Assembly (NCBI GenBank): GCA_958496175.1
Contig: OY292278.1
Coordinates: 38,936,001-39,000,000 of the forward strand
Direction of reading: 5' to 3'
Source: Sisyra terminalis
Lineage: Eukaryota > Arthropoda > Insecta > Neuroptera > Sisyridae
Length of the DNA: 64,000 bases
The notes beneath the pieces are model-generated. The model saw only the letters and a program-made list of their open reading frames with translations, did not search any database and was not told where the DNA came from. Positions 21,766 to 31,989 of the stretch are shown here, piece by piece. Within the stretch, counting starts at the first letter, position 1, and each line of letters starts with the position of its first letter. Both the position numbers and the translations under genes were made by a program.

Positions 21766-21842
21766 TAAATGATATATATATGAATTATATATTTATATAT
21801 ATTTTACATTATATTATACATTTATATATATGAATATATAAA
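21760..21842. repeat. AT dinucleotide-rich tract
   Basis: An imperfect run of TATATA, ATTTATATAT and related words directly abuts the hairpin element. It probably represents the insertion target. Confidence 0.7.
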
Positions 21843-22189
21843 AAACAACCAGTTCTGCAAGTTTAAATCCCGATTTATAATTAACAGATCAAGATACAGA
21901 TTCGCAAATTTATCACAGTATACTTTGAGCTCTAAATGCAGGATTTAACCAAAAAACCAATTTCCGCAAAAAAATCAAATTCTTGACTTTTCCATTGTAT
22001 CGACGATATGTTTTTATTCTTTAATCGATGGCACCTCCAGTCTCTTCTTCTCGTACTGATCTATTTATGAAGTAGCCAACAAAGCTTCATACTTTGTGGT
22101 TTTTACTAAAATTTGCAATTATTTTACTAAGATAACATTTAGCATGGAACAAAGTCTGAGCTTCAATGTTACTTTATACTACAAAAAAC

Positions 22190-22640
22190 CCTCAACTATT
22201 CAATTTCTAAGCTGTTGTTGAATATTTTTTTTTCATAAATTTCTCGAATCGCTACCGCGAGCTTTGCTCTCGGGGACTTTTTAACGTTCTCTCCAATTTC
22301 GTCGAGTAAATATTCCAGACGAGTCGAGACTGCTATCATACTATCAACGAGTGCAAGTGAAGTTGATGCAAAGCGCCCATTCGTTCGTTCAAAGTCTGTT
22401 TTGTTGTTGAACGAAAAGAATCGCAAATATTTTGTGTATAGGCACTCGAAAACTCCATCATATCCGTGACGCAATTTCAACGCTCGTTAAACAATTTCCA
22501 TCTACCACTATAGCATCTGTATACTTTGCAAGCAAATACAAGCGTAACCGCAGAGGTTTACTGGTGCACTGCATGAAAAATTTATCCTAGAGAGAAAATT
22601 CACGGCGAAACTTTCCCTCTTTTCGTCGGTTTAATAATGG
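22190..22640. other. GC/CpG-richer block with one minus-strand frame
   Basis: Composition rises above the flanks (for example CGAATCGCTACCGCGAGC). A 94-codon minus-strand frame (22196-22480) ends in RLEYLLDEIGENVKKSPRAK-like, reasonably protein-like sequence. I do not recognise a family, no splice context can be confirmed, and conserved non-coding DNA would look the same. It is treated as a candidate exon or regulatory block, low confidence. Confidence 0.25.
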
Positions 22641-23250
22641 AAAATCTCTTCTATTTACATAAACAACACATGAAATTCAAAACCCGGCGGAAAATCAATA
22701 ATTTACACGAAAAAATAAAATTGACACTTTTCAAATATTTTCCTATGTGAAAATCACTATTTACTTATGCGGTCAATTTGTATGATTTAAATAATTCATA
22801 TATAGCTTATTTATTTACAAATCAAACAAACATTAAATGTGCCATCTATTGACTGACTACGTTCGAAACGTGCGTTCAATATTAATTTTCTCTTAATTGG
22901 CATGACGTCGAAATATCCTCAAGATATTTGCATACCCACACATTATAAACACGTAATTTAGTCACAAAATAAATTATGTATATAGATTGGCAACAATAAC
23001 AAATAACAATTTCATGTGTTTGATCATAATAACAGCAATAACAGACATAAAAAGACGCCAGCACAATCAAAATTCTTGTACACTTAATTACACCATTAAT
23101 GTGTAAAAGTGATAAAGCTTATGTAAACGATTGTATGTTACTTTCTTCTAGTATGTGTTTAAGACACAAATAACAAACAGAACCGTACTAGATCAAATTT
23201 TTAAATCTCAATCAACAATGATTTATGATTTTAACAGTGTAAATTTTTTT
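22641..23250. other. AT-rich spacer, no gene seen
   Basis: No coding or repeat feature recognised. Confidence 0.5.
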
Positions 23251-23398
23251 CCCATTTTGGACTCAAGTCCCTTTTCGAACAGTCAAATCTGGCAACGTTG
23301 TATTTTCGACTTTGTTTTTAATTTAGTTCGCGAATAAATCGGTCCATAATGAAAATTTAGTCACAAAAGAGAAAATTATACCATATTTAATTATACTA

Positions 23399-24167
23399 CT
23401 TAATTATAAAATGAGTGAGAAAAAATACAATTAAATCTTTTATCGGGAAAAAAAGAAATTACTTTCCAAACAACCAATAGATGTGTTCAGAATAGAACTA
23501 TATAGAATAGAATTTTGTCTTCGACAAAAAAAGTTTCAGACTTGCTGATTAGGTAATAAGACGAAGAAAAGTTTAAGGCACATGAAGTAAGAAAGATGGT
23601 ATAGTGTGGAGTACAGCGGAATAATATTTCTCAAATTAATTTAAAATCTAACAAAAAACCGAAAACCTAAACAAACCGTGTCCCAAATCTCTTTTAGAAT
23701 AGTCAAATCTGGCAACGTTGTAATTTCGACTTTGTTTTTTTATTTTCACGATTTTTTGTTAATTCAATTCTTTTATACTACTTAATAATTAAATAATACC
23801 AAGAATCGAATTAACAAAAAATCGTGAAAATAAAAAAAAAACAACATCAAAATTACAACGTTGCCAGATTTGACTGTTCTAAAAGGGATTTGGGTCCCGG
23901 TTTGTTTAGTTGTTCGATTTTAAATTAATTTGAGAAATATTATTCCGCTGTACTCTACACTATACCGTCTTTCTTACTTCATGTGCCTTTAACTTTTCTT
24001 CGTCTTATTACCTAATCAGCAAGTCTTTGAAACTTTTTTTGTCGAAGACAAAATTCTGTTTTATATAGTTTTATTCTGAACACATCTATTGGTTGTTTGG
24101 AAAGTAATTTCGTTTTTTCCCGAAAAAAGATTTAATTGTATTTTTTCGCACTCATTTTATAATTAAG
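23399..24167. repeat. Large inverted duplication (~370 bp arms) including a mariner end
   Basis: The left arm is 23399-23772, the right arm about 23801-24167, with a 28-base spacer. Arm pairs include CAAATCTGGCAACGTTGTAA (23704) against TTACAACGTTGCCAGATTTG, and GAATAATATTTCTC against GAGAAATATTATTC. The outermost ~78 bp of the right arm are the first bases of the mariner at 24089. The left arm carries the same mariner end in reverse, so the duplication copied part of an inserted transposon. Sequence from about 23255-23320 (AGTCAAATCTGGCAACGTTG, TTTCGACTTTGTTTTT) is also repeated directly at about 23690-23740, so at least three copies of that segment exist. Confidence 0.85.
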
Positions 24168-25012
24168 CCGTATAATCATTGCATGTTTTGAGAGCTAATA
24201 TAGCAAAGTTTGTATGTGAAAAAAGTTCAAGTGATTCTACGCAATAGTTTTTGGTTCGTGTCCTTTTAAATATGGAGAGCAAAAACCAGAATTTTCCTCA
24301 TATATTACTTTTTCATTCTACAAAAGGTAAAATGCTGGTTCAATCAAGAAGAAAATTAACTGAAGTGTATGCAGAAGAAGTATTGACGGCACGCCAGTGC
24401 CAAAACTAGTTTGTAAGATTTCGATTCGGCAATTTTAATGTCGAAGATGCATCACGGTCTGGAAGACCGGTTGAAGTTGATAAAGTCACAATGAAATCAT
24501 TAGTTGATGCTAATCGGTGAATAACAGTACGTGAGATCTGTAAAAGGTCAAATTTACCAAATTCAATTGTTAATGACCCACTTGAAAGGCCTAGGATTAA
24601 CCTCGAACTCCGATATATGGGTTCCCTATGTTTTTAGAGGGCGAAATTTAACCTCATATAAAATTTGTGCTCTCCCAAAAGCTTTTACAACTTGAATGGT
24701 ACAAACTGTCATATCCATCATATTCTACAAATCTGGCACCTTTCGTTTATTATTGGTTTTGACCACTGCAAAATCTTTTAGATGGTAAAACCTTTACTTC
24801 AAATGAGGAAGTCAAAAATCCCCCAAAATCAGTTTTTGGCTAAAAAAGAGCAAAAATTTTTTCAGTGAAAAATTATACTACAGCCAGAAAAATGGCAAAA
24901 GATATTGAACCAGAATGGCCAATATATAATTTAAAAAAAAATTTATTCACTACACAAAAATTGTTTTTCATTATCACAAAAAAAGAAACGAAATTACTTT
25001 CCGAACAACCTT
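24089..25012 (+). mobile_element. Mariner element with internal deletion
   Basis: The left TIR (TTGGTTGTTTGGAAAGTAAT after TA) and right TIR (ATTACTTTCCGAACAACC before TTA) are inverted repeats of about 30 bp with very few differences. The internal deletion leaves about 925 bp of an expected ~1.3 kb. The TIRs are better preserved than the coding part. The copy is non-autonomous, though its ends might still be recognised by a related transposase. Confidence 0.85.
24271..24960 (+). pseudogene. Mariner transposase pseudogene, internally deleted
   Basis: The N-terminal part begins MESKNQNFPHILLFHSTKGK and continues to VEDASRSGRPVEVDK, the helix-turn-helix domain and linker typical of mariner transposases of the cecropia type. 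It carries stops (after RQCQN and after DANR) and frameshifts. At about 24610 it jumps from the IWVPH-like region to sequence near the C terminus (FLAKKEQKFF, then LQPEKWQKILNQNGQYI). The catalytic core with its three acidic residues is largely lost. Intact mariner transposase is about 345 residues. Product inactive; the N-terminal domain would have bound the TIRs. Confidence 0.85.
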
Positions 25013-25168
25013 ATAGTTCTTCCATATTTAAGCTGGACTTGCCTTTCAGGTCCCGTACCCATCATGATAATTTCGGTCTGTTCTTCTAGAATAGACCGAT
25101 AGAACCAATAAAGTAGTCTATTATTCTTTTCGTTCAATTTTAATATGCGTGATGGTCAGTAGTTAATA

Positions 25169-25345
25169 ATTGTAGGCAGGATCGCCGGTATGAAAGAAAT
25201 CGGTAAAAAGATAATGTCTTGGCTGCGAAACATCTAGTAGTGGATTGATCCATACCGCAAGAAACAAAAGTAATGGAAAATGTTATTGCAAACTTCCATT
25301 AGTGGATACGAATCGAAAGAAAATGAGGAAGATGGCCAAGAAGAG
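25169..25345 (+). pseudogene. LINE ORF2 C-terminal relic
   Basis: From 25169 the plus strand reads IVGRIAGMKEIGKKIMSWL then RNI and stops. This resembles the conserved tail of several insect non-LTR retrotransposon ORF2 proteins, where a GRPxxSWLxN-type block follows the reverse transcriptase. Beyond the stop a lysine- and glutamate-rich stretch continues to about 25345. No reverse transcriptase domain is left upstream. Only the extreme 3' end of the element is present, as expected for a 5'-truncated insertion or decayed copy. Clade uncertain. Confidence 0.5.
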
Positions 25346-25349
25346 CTCA

Positions 25350-26035
25350 TAAATAGAATTGCGTAACGTTTACCTAAAGTATTCAAACTTATACCATATA
25401 TTTTCATATATTTTATGATTGTGCACTGTGTCCATAGTACTGAAGCTTATGCCTTTGTATGATCCCGTATAACATTCTTTTACCACCCGGAGCTGACCAG
25501 AAATTCACCACCCCCTATTTTCATTATTAGTCAAAAAAATTAATAAAAAGTCACATAAGTTTAAATTCTTTAATTAAGTAGTTAAAAATGTACCCTTGGT
25601 GTTTTTTTTTACTCTTGAATGGAATTATCAATGTCAATATGCCATCCCATTTTCATATGCTGCCAAGGGCTTTGTTCTTCTCTCCTGCACCCAACTCTGT
25701 ACGATACTGAGTACTTTATCGTTCGAAATCTTTTTCAGATCTGTATCCTTTTTATATAAGTTATACAATAAATGTTATTGATTTATTTTTTACCATATTA
25801 TCTTTTGATTTTTAATCGGACATGACGTGTAAATCTGAGAAAATTCAGCCAAAGGACATTTTCATATGATATGCATTATCCCTCGGAGCTGTTCTATTAC
25901 TTACCTAAATTTGTATTTTCTTTCCATTGACTACAAAAATATTCGGTAACATTTATAAGTAACAATTAATAAATCCATCCAGTTCCTATACGACAGGAGG
26001 GCAATGCTAAATTTATAACATTGATAAGTATTTTA
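25350..26035. other. Spacer, no gene seen
   Basis: No motif recognised. The 61-codon frame at 25596-25781 is not protein-like enough to call. Confidence 0.5.
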
Positions 26036-26039
26036 ATTA

Positions 26040-26088
26040 TTATTACCTGATGATGACAGTCAAAAACTGTCGAAACGCGTTGTAATAA
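26040..26088 (+). ncRNA. Hammerhead ribozyme candidate, copy D (best)
   Basis: The elements of a hammerhead appear in order. Stem I 5' strand is TTATTAC (26040-26046), core CTGATGA (26047-26053), then one extra T. Stem II is GACAG (26055-26059) with CTGTC (26067-26071), loop TCAAAAA. GAAA follows (26072-26075), then the palindrome ACGCGT (26075-26080) as minimal stem III, T at the cleavage position (26081), and the stem I 3' strand GTAATAA (26082-26088). The last pairs perfectly with TTATTAC over 7 bp. Predicted cleavage is after 26081. Minimal hammerheads with 1-2 bp stem III are known in Penelope-like retroelements, where dimers may be active. The extra T before stem II and the tiny stem III are the weak points. 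No retroelement ORF is nearby. Confidence 0.7.
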
Positions 26089-26099
26089 AATAATATTTT

Positions 26100-27450
26100 A
26101 ATTGAATCTCAAAGACATATATATCTTATTAGCCAAATTTATAATTGAAAATTGGGTCACCAATATTAAAAGTTTGCATGGCATTGTGTTTCATAAGTTT
26201 TGTTGCAATATAAAAACGATAGAAAATTAACAAATCTCAAATATCTAATTCCAGTACCAGTACCTAATAAGAATTTTCCCAAAAATTTGCCAAGTTGAAG
26301 AAAAAAAATTTATCATTGAAAATTATTAATTAACAATTTTTTTTTTTATGGAATATGTAAAAATAAATACATACAGGATCATTCCCGACAGCCGTATAGC
26401 GCTTCGTAATTACGAATGAATGGAATGCCTTCAACAGAACGCGGTAGATTGAAACATATTGAATTTAAAACCCTCTAGTGATTAGAATTTTTAATACATT
26501 ATTTATTTTTTACATTAGTGACCTTATAAATTATTCTGAACGTTAATAAATTATAATGTTTACATTAATTTATTAATAATTAACAACCAACAAAAAATCA
26601 ATGCTGAAATACCAAGTGTATGATCATTATTACCATCCCATTCATTACCATTTTTACATTGACCACCTACAATTAGTGGCTAATTCTATTATTATTTTAT
26701 TTTCTATTCAAAATTTTTAATGTTAATTGTGAAAAATTCATTATTTGAAAAAGACTCAATCCATATTGTGGTGGTCATTTTTTATAATTAATCATCATAC
26801 ATAATTTACATTGACATCCATGAATTTAACATTTAATAAATAAAGTTGATATTATTCAACTTTACAGTTGCTTAAGCAAATAAAAAATGAATCTCTACTT
26901 AATTTTAAAAGAATGTAACCATGTCATTTTACTTCTAGGGTCATACATGACTTCACTTGGTGATTCCACACTAACATTTTGAATTTTCATCATAAAATGG
27001 ATATTTGCAAAAACTAATTCTATTATCAATTTACTAGAAAAACTACCCGACCAGGAATTTTTAAATGGATCTTGGTGGGTCCCACTGTCGTTTTCTTTTA
27101 GAGATTCTCAATTAAGACATAAGGGAAACACCTATTGAGTCCTAATTTTGCTTTTCCATTCATTCCCTAATAGGAAAATCCCAAAGAGATTCCATTAAGA
27201 TAATTTTAATTCTAGACCGCGATCTAATTAGAAAATTCCTAAAGCTGAAAGAGTAAATTAAAAATGAGTTATCTATAACCATTTTTTTTTTGTTAATTGG
27301 GTCTTTTGGATCTATTAGGACATCTTAAAGAGAAAAACTAGAAATACTTTTTCATTTACACGTTGAAGTCTCACCCTTAGGTCTACATCAAACCCAATCG
27401 AGCTTACTGATTAAAATTATTTTATTTCAAAATTTTTTACATTTTTTAAT
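26100..27450. other. AT-rich region, no gene seen
   Basis: No open frame of note and no repeat identified. Confidence 0.55.
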
Positions 27451-27454
27451 TGTT

Positions 27455-27600
27455 ATTTACCGTCGCCCTATAACTACTAAAGTAACTACTAAAGTCCATA
27501 TAGCGACTCAAGGATTTAAAAAAATCTGTATTCGAGAAATATCGAAAACACAGTTTTGGAACGGTCTCCTGACCACTCGACCATCAGTAGGATAATTTGG
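27455..27600 (-). repeat. SINE with tRNA-like head, copy 2
   Basis: On minus, CTGATGGTCGAGTGGTCAGG (27586-27567) is an A box close to that of copy 1. CCAAAACTG follows in both. The B box is decayed (TTTTCGATATT). The body, ending in GGGCGACGGTAAATAACAA, matches the body of copy 3 (AGCGACGGTAAACAAGAAA, with GACTTTAG and CTCGAATACAG or CTCGATTACAG). The shared head and body define a SINE family. Confidence 0.65.
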
Positions 27601-27742
27601 AGATTTATTGGATCCAATTGGGATTTCCGTATTGAGTATGTCTTGTTGCAATCTAATAAGGCTTCATGTATACATTGTACAACCTAAAGTAATTTATAGG
27701 AGAACTCCCTAAAATTAGCCCCTATTTATTTAAATATAAATA

Positions 27743-28719
27743 AATTATTAGACTAGGCCAAAAAAATCGACTTTTTTTTTTAAAAGTATATCAAAAATAT
27801 TTTTCAAGGTGACAAAAAAAAATATCGGCAATGTTTGTGCCCTAAATATTAATATTAAGAGATCTATCATCTTTAATTTTGATTTTTTATTTGTGCTTTC
27901 ATTTTTGCGTCAATGCTGTCAAACTATCAAGGTAAAGAAAATTATATGCACATATTTTTATAGAAATTAAATTCCCTACAAAAAACGTTTGTTTGAAAAT
28001 TTTTGCCAGACACGCCGTTTCCGAATAATCAAGCTTTAAACATTGATATAATTTTTAGAATTTTCTTCTTTATTTTGGAATTTTGTAACTAAAGAACAAA
28101 TAAATATTTAGAAATGAACAATATAGATTCTTAAAGAGAATTTAATGCTCTACAAAAAATATTTCTTAACATTTTTATATAAAATCACTTTTTCAAAAGT
28201 TATTCACAATTAAAGTTGAAGGTAAATTAAATTATTGTTTTTTTCGTTGTTGAACCAATTTTGAAAGAGTGATTTTATGTAAAAACGTTACGAGACCTTT
28301 TTTGTAGAGCATTAAATTTCCTTAAAGAATCTATATTGTTCATTTCTATATATTTATTTGTTCGTTAGTTACAAACTTCCAAAATAAAGAAGAAAAATCT
28401 AAAAATTATATCAATGTTTAAAGCTTGATTATTCGGAAATGGCATGTCTGGCAAAAATTTTGAAAGAAACATTTTTTGTAGAAAATTTAATTTTCTATAA
28501 AAATATGTGCAGATGATTTTTTTTACCTTGATAGTTTGACAGCATTAACGCAAAAATGAAAGCACAAATAAAAAATCGAAATTAAAGATGATAGACTTCT
28601 TAATATTAATATTAAGGACTCAAACATTCCCGATATTTTTTTTTGTCACCTTGAATAATATTTTGATATATTTTTCAAAAAAAAAAAATAGTCGATTTTT
28701 TTGGCCCAGTCTAATAATT
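27743..28719. mobile_element. Palindromic hairpin element, ~460 bp arms
   Basis: Nearly the entire 977 bp is an inverted repeat. The left arm is about 27743-28206, the right arm about 28250-28719, with a spacer of roughly 43 bases. The outer ends are AATTATTAGACTAGGCC and GGCCCAGTCTAATAATT. Inside, paired words include TGACAGCATTAACGCAAAAA with its mirror, TTCGGAAATGGCATGTCTGGC with its mirror, and AGAATCTATATTGTTCATTTC with its mirror. There is no coding capacity. It shares TAATATTAATATTAAG followed by a CTCAAAC-type word, and TTTTTTGTAGRR plus AATTTCC, with the hairpin elements at 20.9 and 50.9 kb. Transcripts through it would fold into a very long double-stranded RNA. Superfamily unknown. 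Confidence 0.8.
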
Positions 28720-28796
28720 ATATAGGTATATTAAAACAAATATAATGTGAAAATAAACGTAAATTCTAAAAATAAATTAATTTTTAACTGTGCTTA

Positions 28797-28882
28797 ATTT
28801 GTTTATATTTTGCTCATTTTTAATGCATATTTGCATTCATATTTTGGCATTTTGATAGTGCATATAATCCGATGTCTAGTTA
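28797..28882 (+). mobile_element. Terminal fragment of the 43.5 kb hAT-type family
   Basis: TTTTAATGCATATTTGCATT, TTTTGGCATTTTGATAGTGC and ATATAATCCGATGTCTAGTT run in order here. They are the reverse complement of the left end of the element at 43520 (TAGACATCGGATTATATGCA and onward). Only one terminus is visible, directly right of the palindromic element. The other end was not found. Confidence 0.6.
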
Positions 28883-28889
28883 TCAGTAT

Positions 28890-30560
28890 GTATATCTAAT
28901 CGTATATATAAGTGCATCTCGTTAACCGAATATGCACAGTGGTGTATTGTATTTACACATGAATATTTTTATTACAAGGAATAAAAAATCGAAGGAAAAT
29001 ATTTTCAAGTGTTATTATATCCCTTCTTACTATAACTAAACGGTTAAATCAACTTATTCTTTTCAATATTTTCAATTATATCCGCTTTCATTCATCCCGC
29101 TTAGAGGCATTTCTCTATGAAATATATTTAACAATCACACCATGCAACACAACGAAATCTTGTAACTGAAACTCCATTAATGAAAATCCCTTTGTACGCC
29201 TTGCAAACCAACCGTTTATCGTTTGATAATCAGACAGTTTTATCAACACAACACAACACATAATCTCTTTGAGTTCTGAACTTTATATTCCACCACACAA
29301 AAAAGCCTTTTGCCAACATCACATCTCGCCACACGATGTTAAAGCGAAACGACCATCCCGCACTAAATCCGGTTCTGTCTACAAAAATATTTAAGAACCA
29401 ACACAACAAATATACAACAAAGTACAACAAGTACACAATAATAAATAATGTTCTCTTTGATCTTACGTTCTCTCATCTTTCCCATACACATTCACAATCA
29501 TCCCTTTAACGTTTTAATATGCTGTCGCATCCAACAAGGCATTATTACAAAACTCACCCCTAACAAAGCAACAATAAAATAATTAAAACAATACAAATGG
29601 AAAAGCAAAAGAAAAACACATACATGCAGTGGTGGTCACGAGGAAATTAAAAGCGAAATTGAGCAAAGTGAACTTTGTGTCTTTGGGTATAATCAAGTAT
29701 AGTTGGTGTCTCAATTTGTCAATGTCGTTAATTAATAAATGAATTAGGTAATTAATTGCTAATTTATCCTTTGCTCGTTTGAGGTTAAGCACGTGAATAA
29801 TTCACGCCATTCAGGATTATAAAGTGTAAATTAAAAGACATCCTGCCCCAGTTTCCCGAGTGTTTTGATTTCGATTTCGGCATTTGTACTCATTTGTATC
29901 GCTTTACGATCATTCGTTAATAACAAATGCATTTCAATTATTTATTACTCCACTATTTAACGATCCTCTGTAGGTACAATAATTGGAGATCAAAAGCACT
30001 AATGATGGCATTTTAATGACACACTTATGCGATGAGGAGAAAATAAAACGAAAATGGGACTTCATTCGGGATGGAATGAATCGAATGCAAACATTAATTC
30101 GGTGGTATAAACATGTGTTTATATATACAATATACATACATAATGTTTAGTGGTCCAATTGGACTGGTGCTGGGAGCGGCTCGGGATGTCGGGAGGAAAT
30201 GTGTTTCGATCTATCACAGATTAATTGAAAACGTGTGATGATAATGGAAGGCTTTATGTGAAACAACTGTGACAACTATTAGTATTTTATTCGGTTGCTT
30301 GATAGGCTATGGCTTGTCATTACTTTTGTGAATTTCTATTCATAAAATGTAGAGAAAAAATTTGCTCGTTTAACAGGCAATTTATTTTCATTTCAATTAT
30401 TGCGAATTTTCCGCGATTAAGCTAACGCAATGTCACTGTAATTATTTTTTCAATTTGAACTTTGTGCCAGCTCAAATTTTAAGTGACAAATGCAGCGTTG
30501 CAGTTGATTGGCATGATATTAACGATTCTGCTATCCCCAATTGTTTGGCGGCTACACGAA
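28890..30560. other. Unique-looking block, moderately GC-richer; no gene called
   Basis: Composition is less AT-rich than the neighbourhood, with stretches such as GGGAGCGGCTCGGGATGTCG (near 30171) and a CAACACAACACAACAC run near 29238. Minus-strand frames (29230-29436, 29583-29792, 29934-30137) have no recognisable domain. Could be conserved regulatory DNA; unproven. Confidence 0.35.
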
Positions 30561-31082
30561 AAATACGATAGCTAACGTTAAATTGTTTGAATGATGTCTG
30601 TTGTTCGACCCTTGTCAAGTTGGCACATGGTTTAAACGAAATAAAATTTTAAACATATGTCTCGATAGATTTTCCTGTACTTGATTGAACCAACAATATT
30701 TTGGTTTGTTCCTAAAAATATTCATTTTTGTTACAGTGGTAACACTCCAAAAATTTGGGACTTAAGTCCTACAGTATTGTATCGAAAAAACTGTTTTTTT
30801 GACAGCAAAAGTTCTCCATTGTAAGATTTTTTAAAAGTTTTGTAACTGTACAACCCAAGTCATAACCACTGAGATGTTGACTAGAGTAAATTTGGTCATA
30901 AAATTATCAAAAATATAATGAATATCATCGGGTCCCCACCTTTTAACTTATTTTTCTTATCAAATCCACTAAATTTAAACCGATTTCAATATCCACTTGT
31001 CTTCTATTACAATTTAAACCCGTTTAGCATCGATCTTAAGTTCAGCACCGACTTAGAGAGAAGAAAATATATTTCAGAGAAA
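30561..31082. other. Spacer, no gene seen
   Basis: AT-rich sequence; a 68-codon frame at 30918-31124 is not recognised. Confidence 0.45.
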
Positions 31083-31585
31083 AGGGTACAAGGGTTCAAT
31101 AAATTTAGAGAAAATATAATTTAAAATTAGATCTTATGTAGCACATTTACTCTATTCAACAGCTAAGTGATAATAGTTTGTAGAGATTGAACCCAACAAA
31201 AGTTGGCTAACCACTGTATAACTTTCGTCTGATTAAAAAATCCCCAGATAAGAATTGGCTTACAAAACACCAAGATAGTAATCACAAAAGCATCAATCTA
31301 ACTCTAGTTAGTGCACAAATAATAAATAATAGAAAAGGGTGCAAGGACTCAAAAAATTTAAAGAAAATATTTTTTAAATTTAAAATTAGGGCATATAGAG
31401 CAAATTTACTCTGATCTACAGCTCAGTGGTAATAGTTCATAGAGATTGGTTCTCAACAAAAATTTGTTAACCACTGTATGGATTCCATTTCACCAATAAA
31501 TCTTCAGTAAAAAAATGGTAGACAAAACACCAAAACAGTAACAACAGAATCGATCTTACCCTAGTGCACGAATAATAAATAACAG
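31083..31585 (+). repeat. Two-copy tandem repeat, period about 251 bp
   Basis: AGGGTACAAGGGTTCAATAA (31083) and AGGGTGCAAGGACTCAAAAA (31336) begin two diverged units. Shared words follow in order: ATTTARAGAAAATAT, TTTACTCT, GTGRTAATAGTT, TAGAGATTG, CAACAAAARTT, AACCACTGTAT, AAAACACCAARAYAGTAA, CACRAATAATAAATAA. No coding signal. Confidence 0.75.
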
Positions 31586-31774
31586 AAGGAACAAGATAGG
31601 CAATTTCTTAGTTCTTGGGTTCTCCAAAATTTGGGCTTAACTTTTTTCAGCCAATAATAGTGTATTGTTGTAAAATATCTTAATTTACTAAACTGTTTTT
31701 CGTAGTTCATTTTTTGTTATTGTTTTTCAAACTGAAGTCGAAACTGTCAAAACATTACATTTATCTTCTTCATA

Positions 31775-31985
31775 CACTTTAATAACTTCTTTTTATTTCT
31801 TGTTTACCGTCGCTATAAAACTTTTATAACTATCTATGCTTTGTAACTAACAAGGACTTTAGCGCCTCTAGTGTTAATATGAAACTGTAATCGAGAAATT
31901 AAAAAATCGAAAATTTGCTCGATAAAAGGATCGAACTTTCGAACCTACACATGCCAATTTTGGAGCGGTTTTACTTACTTTAATA
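31775..31985 (-). repeat. SINE with tRNA-like head, copy 3
   Basis: On minus the T-loop/B-box region (GTTCGATCC, about 31953-31945) and CTCCAAAATTGGCATGTGTAG match the head of copy 1. The A box is lost. The body (CTCGATTACAGTTTCATATT, CTAGAGGCGCTAAAGTCC, AGCGACGGTAAACAAGAAAT) matches copy 2. It therefore links the tRNA-like head and the body into one family. Confidence 0.6.
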
Positions 31986-31989
31986 CTTT

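Noticed and set aside
30735..30875. CAGTGGTAAC ... ATAACCACTG as a hAT MITE
   Set aside because: The inverted match is only about 8-10 bp and the flanking octamers are unrelated.
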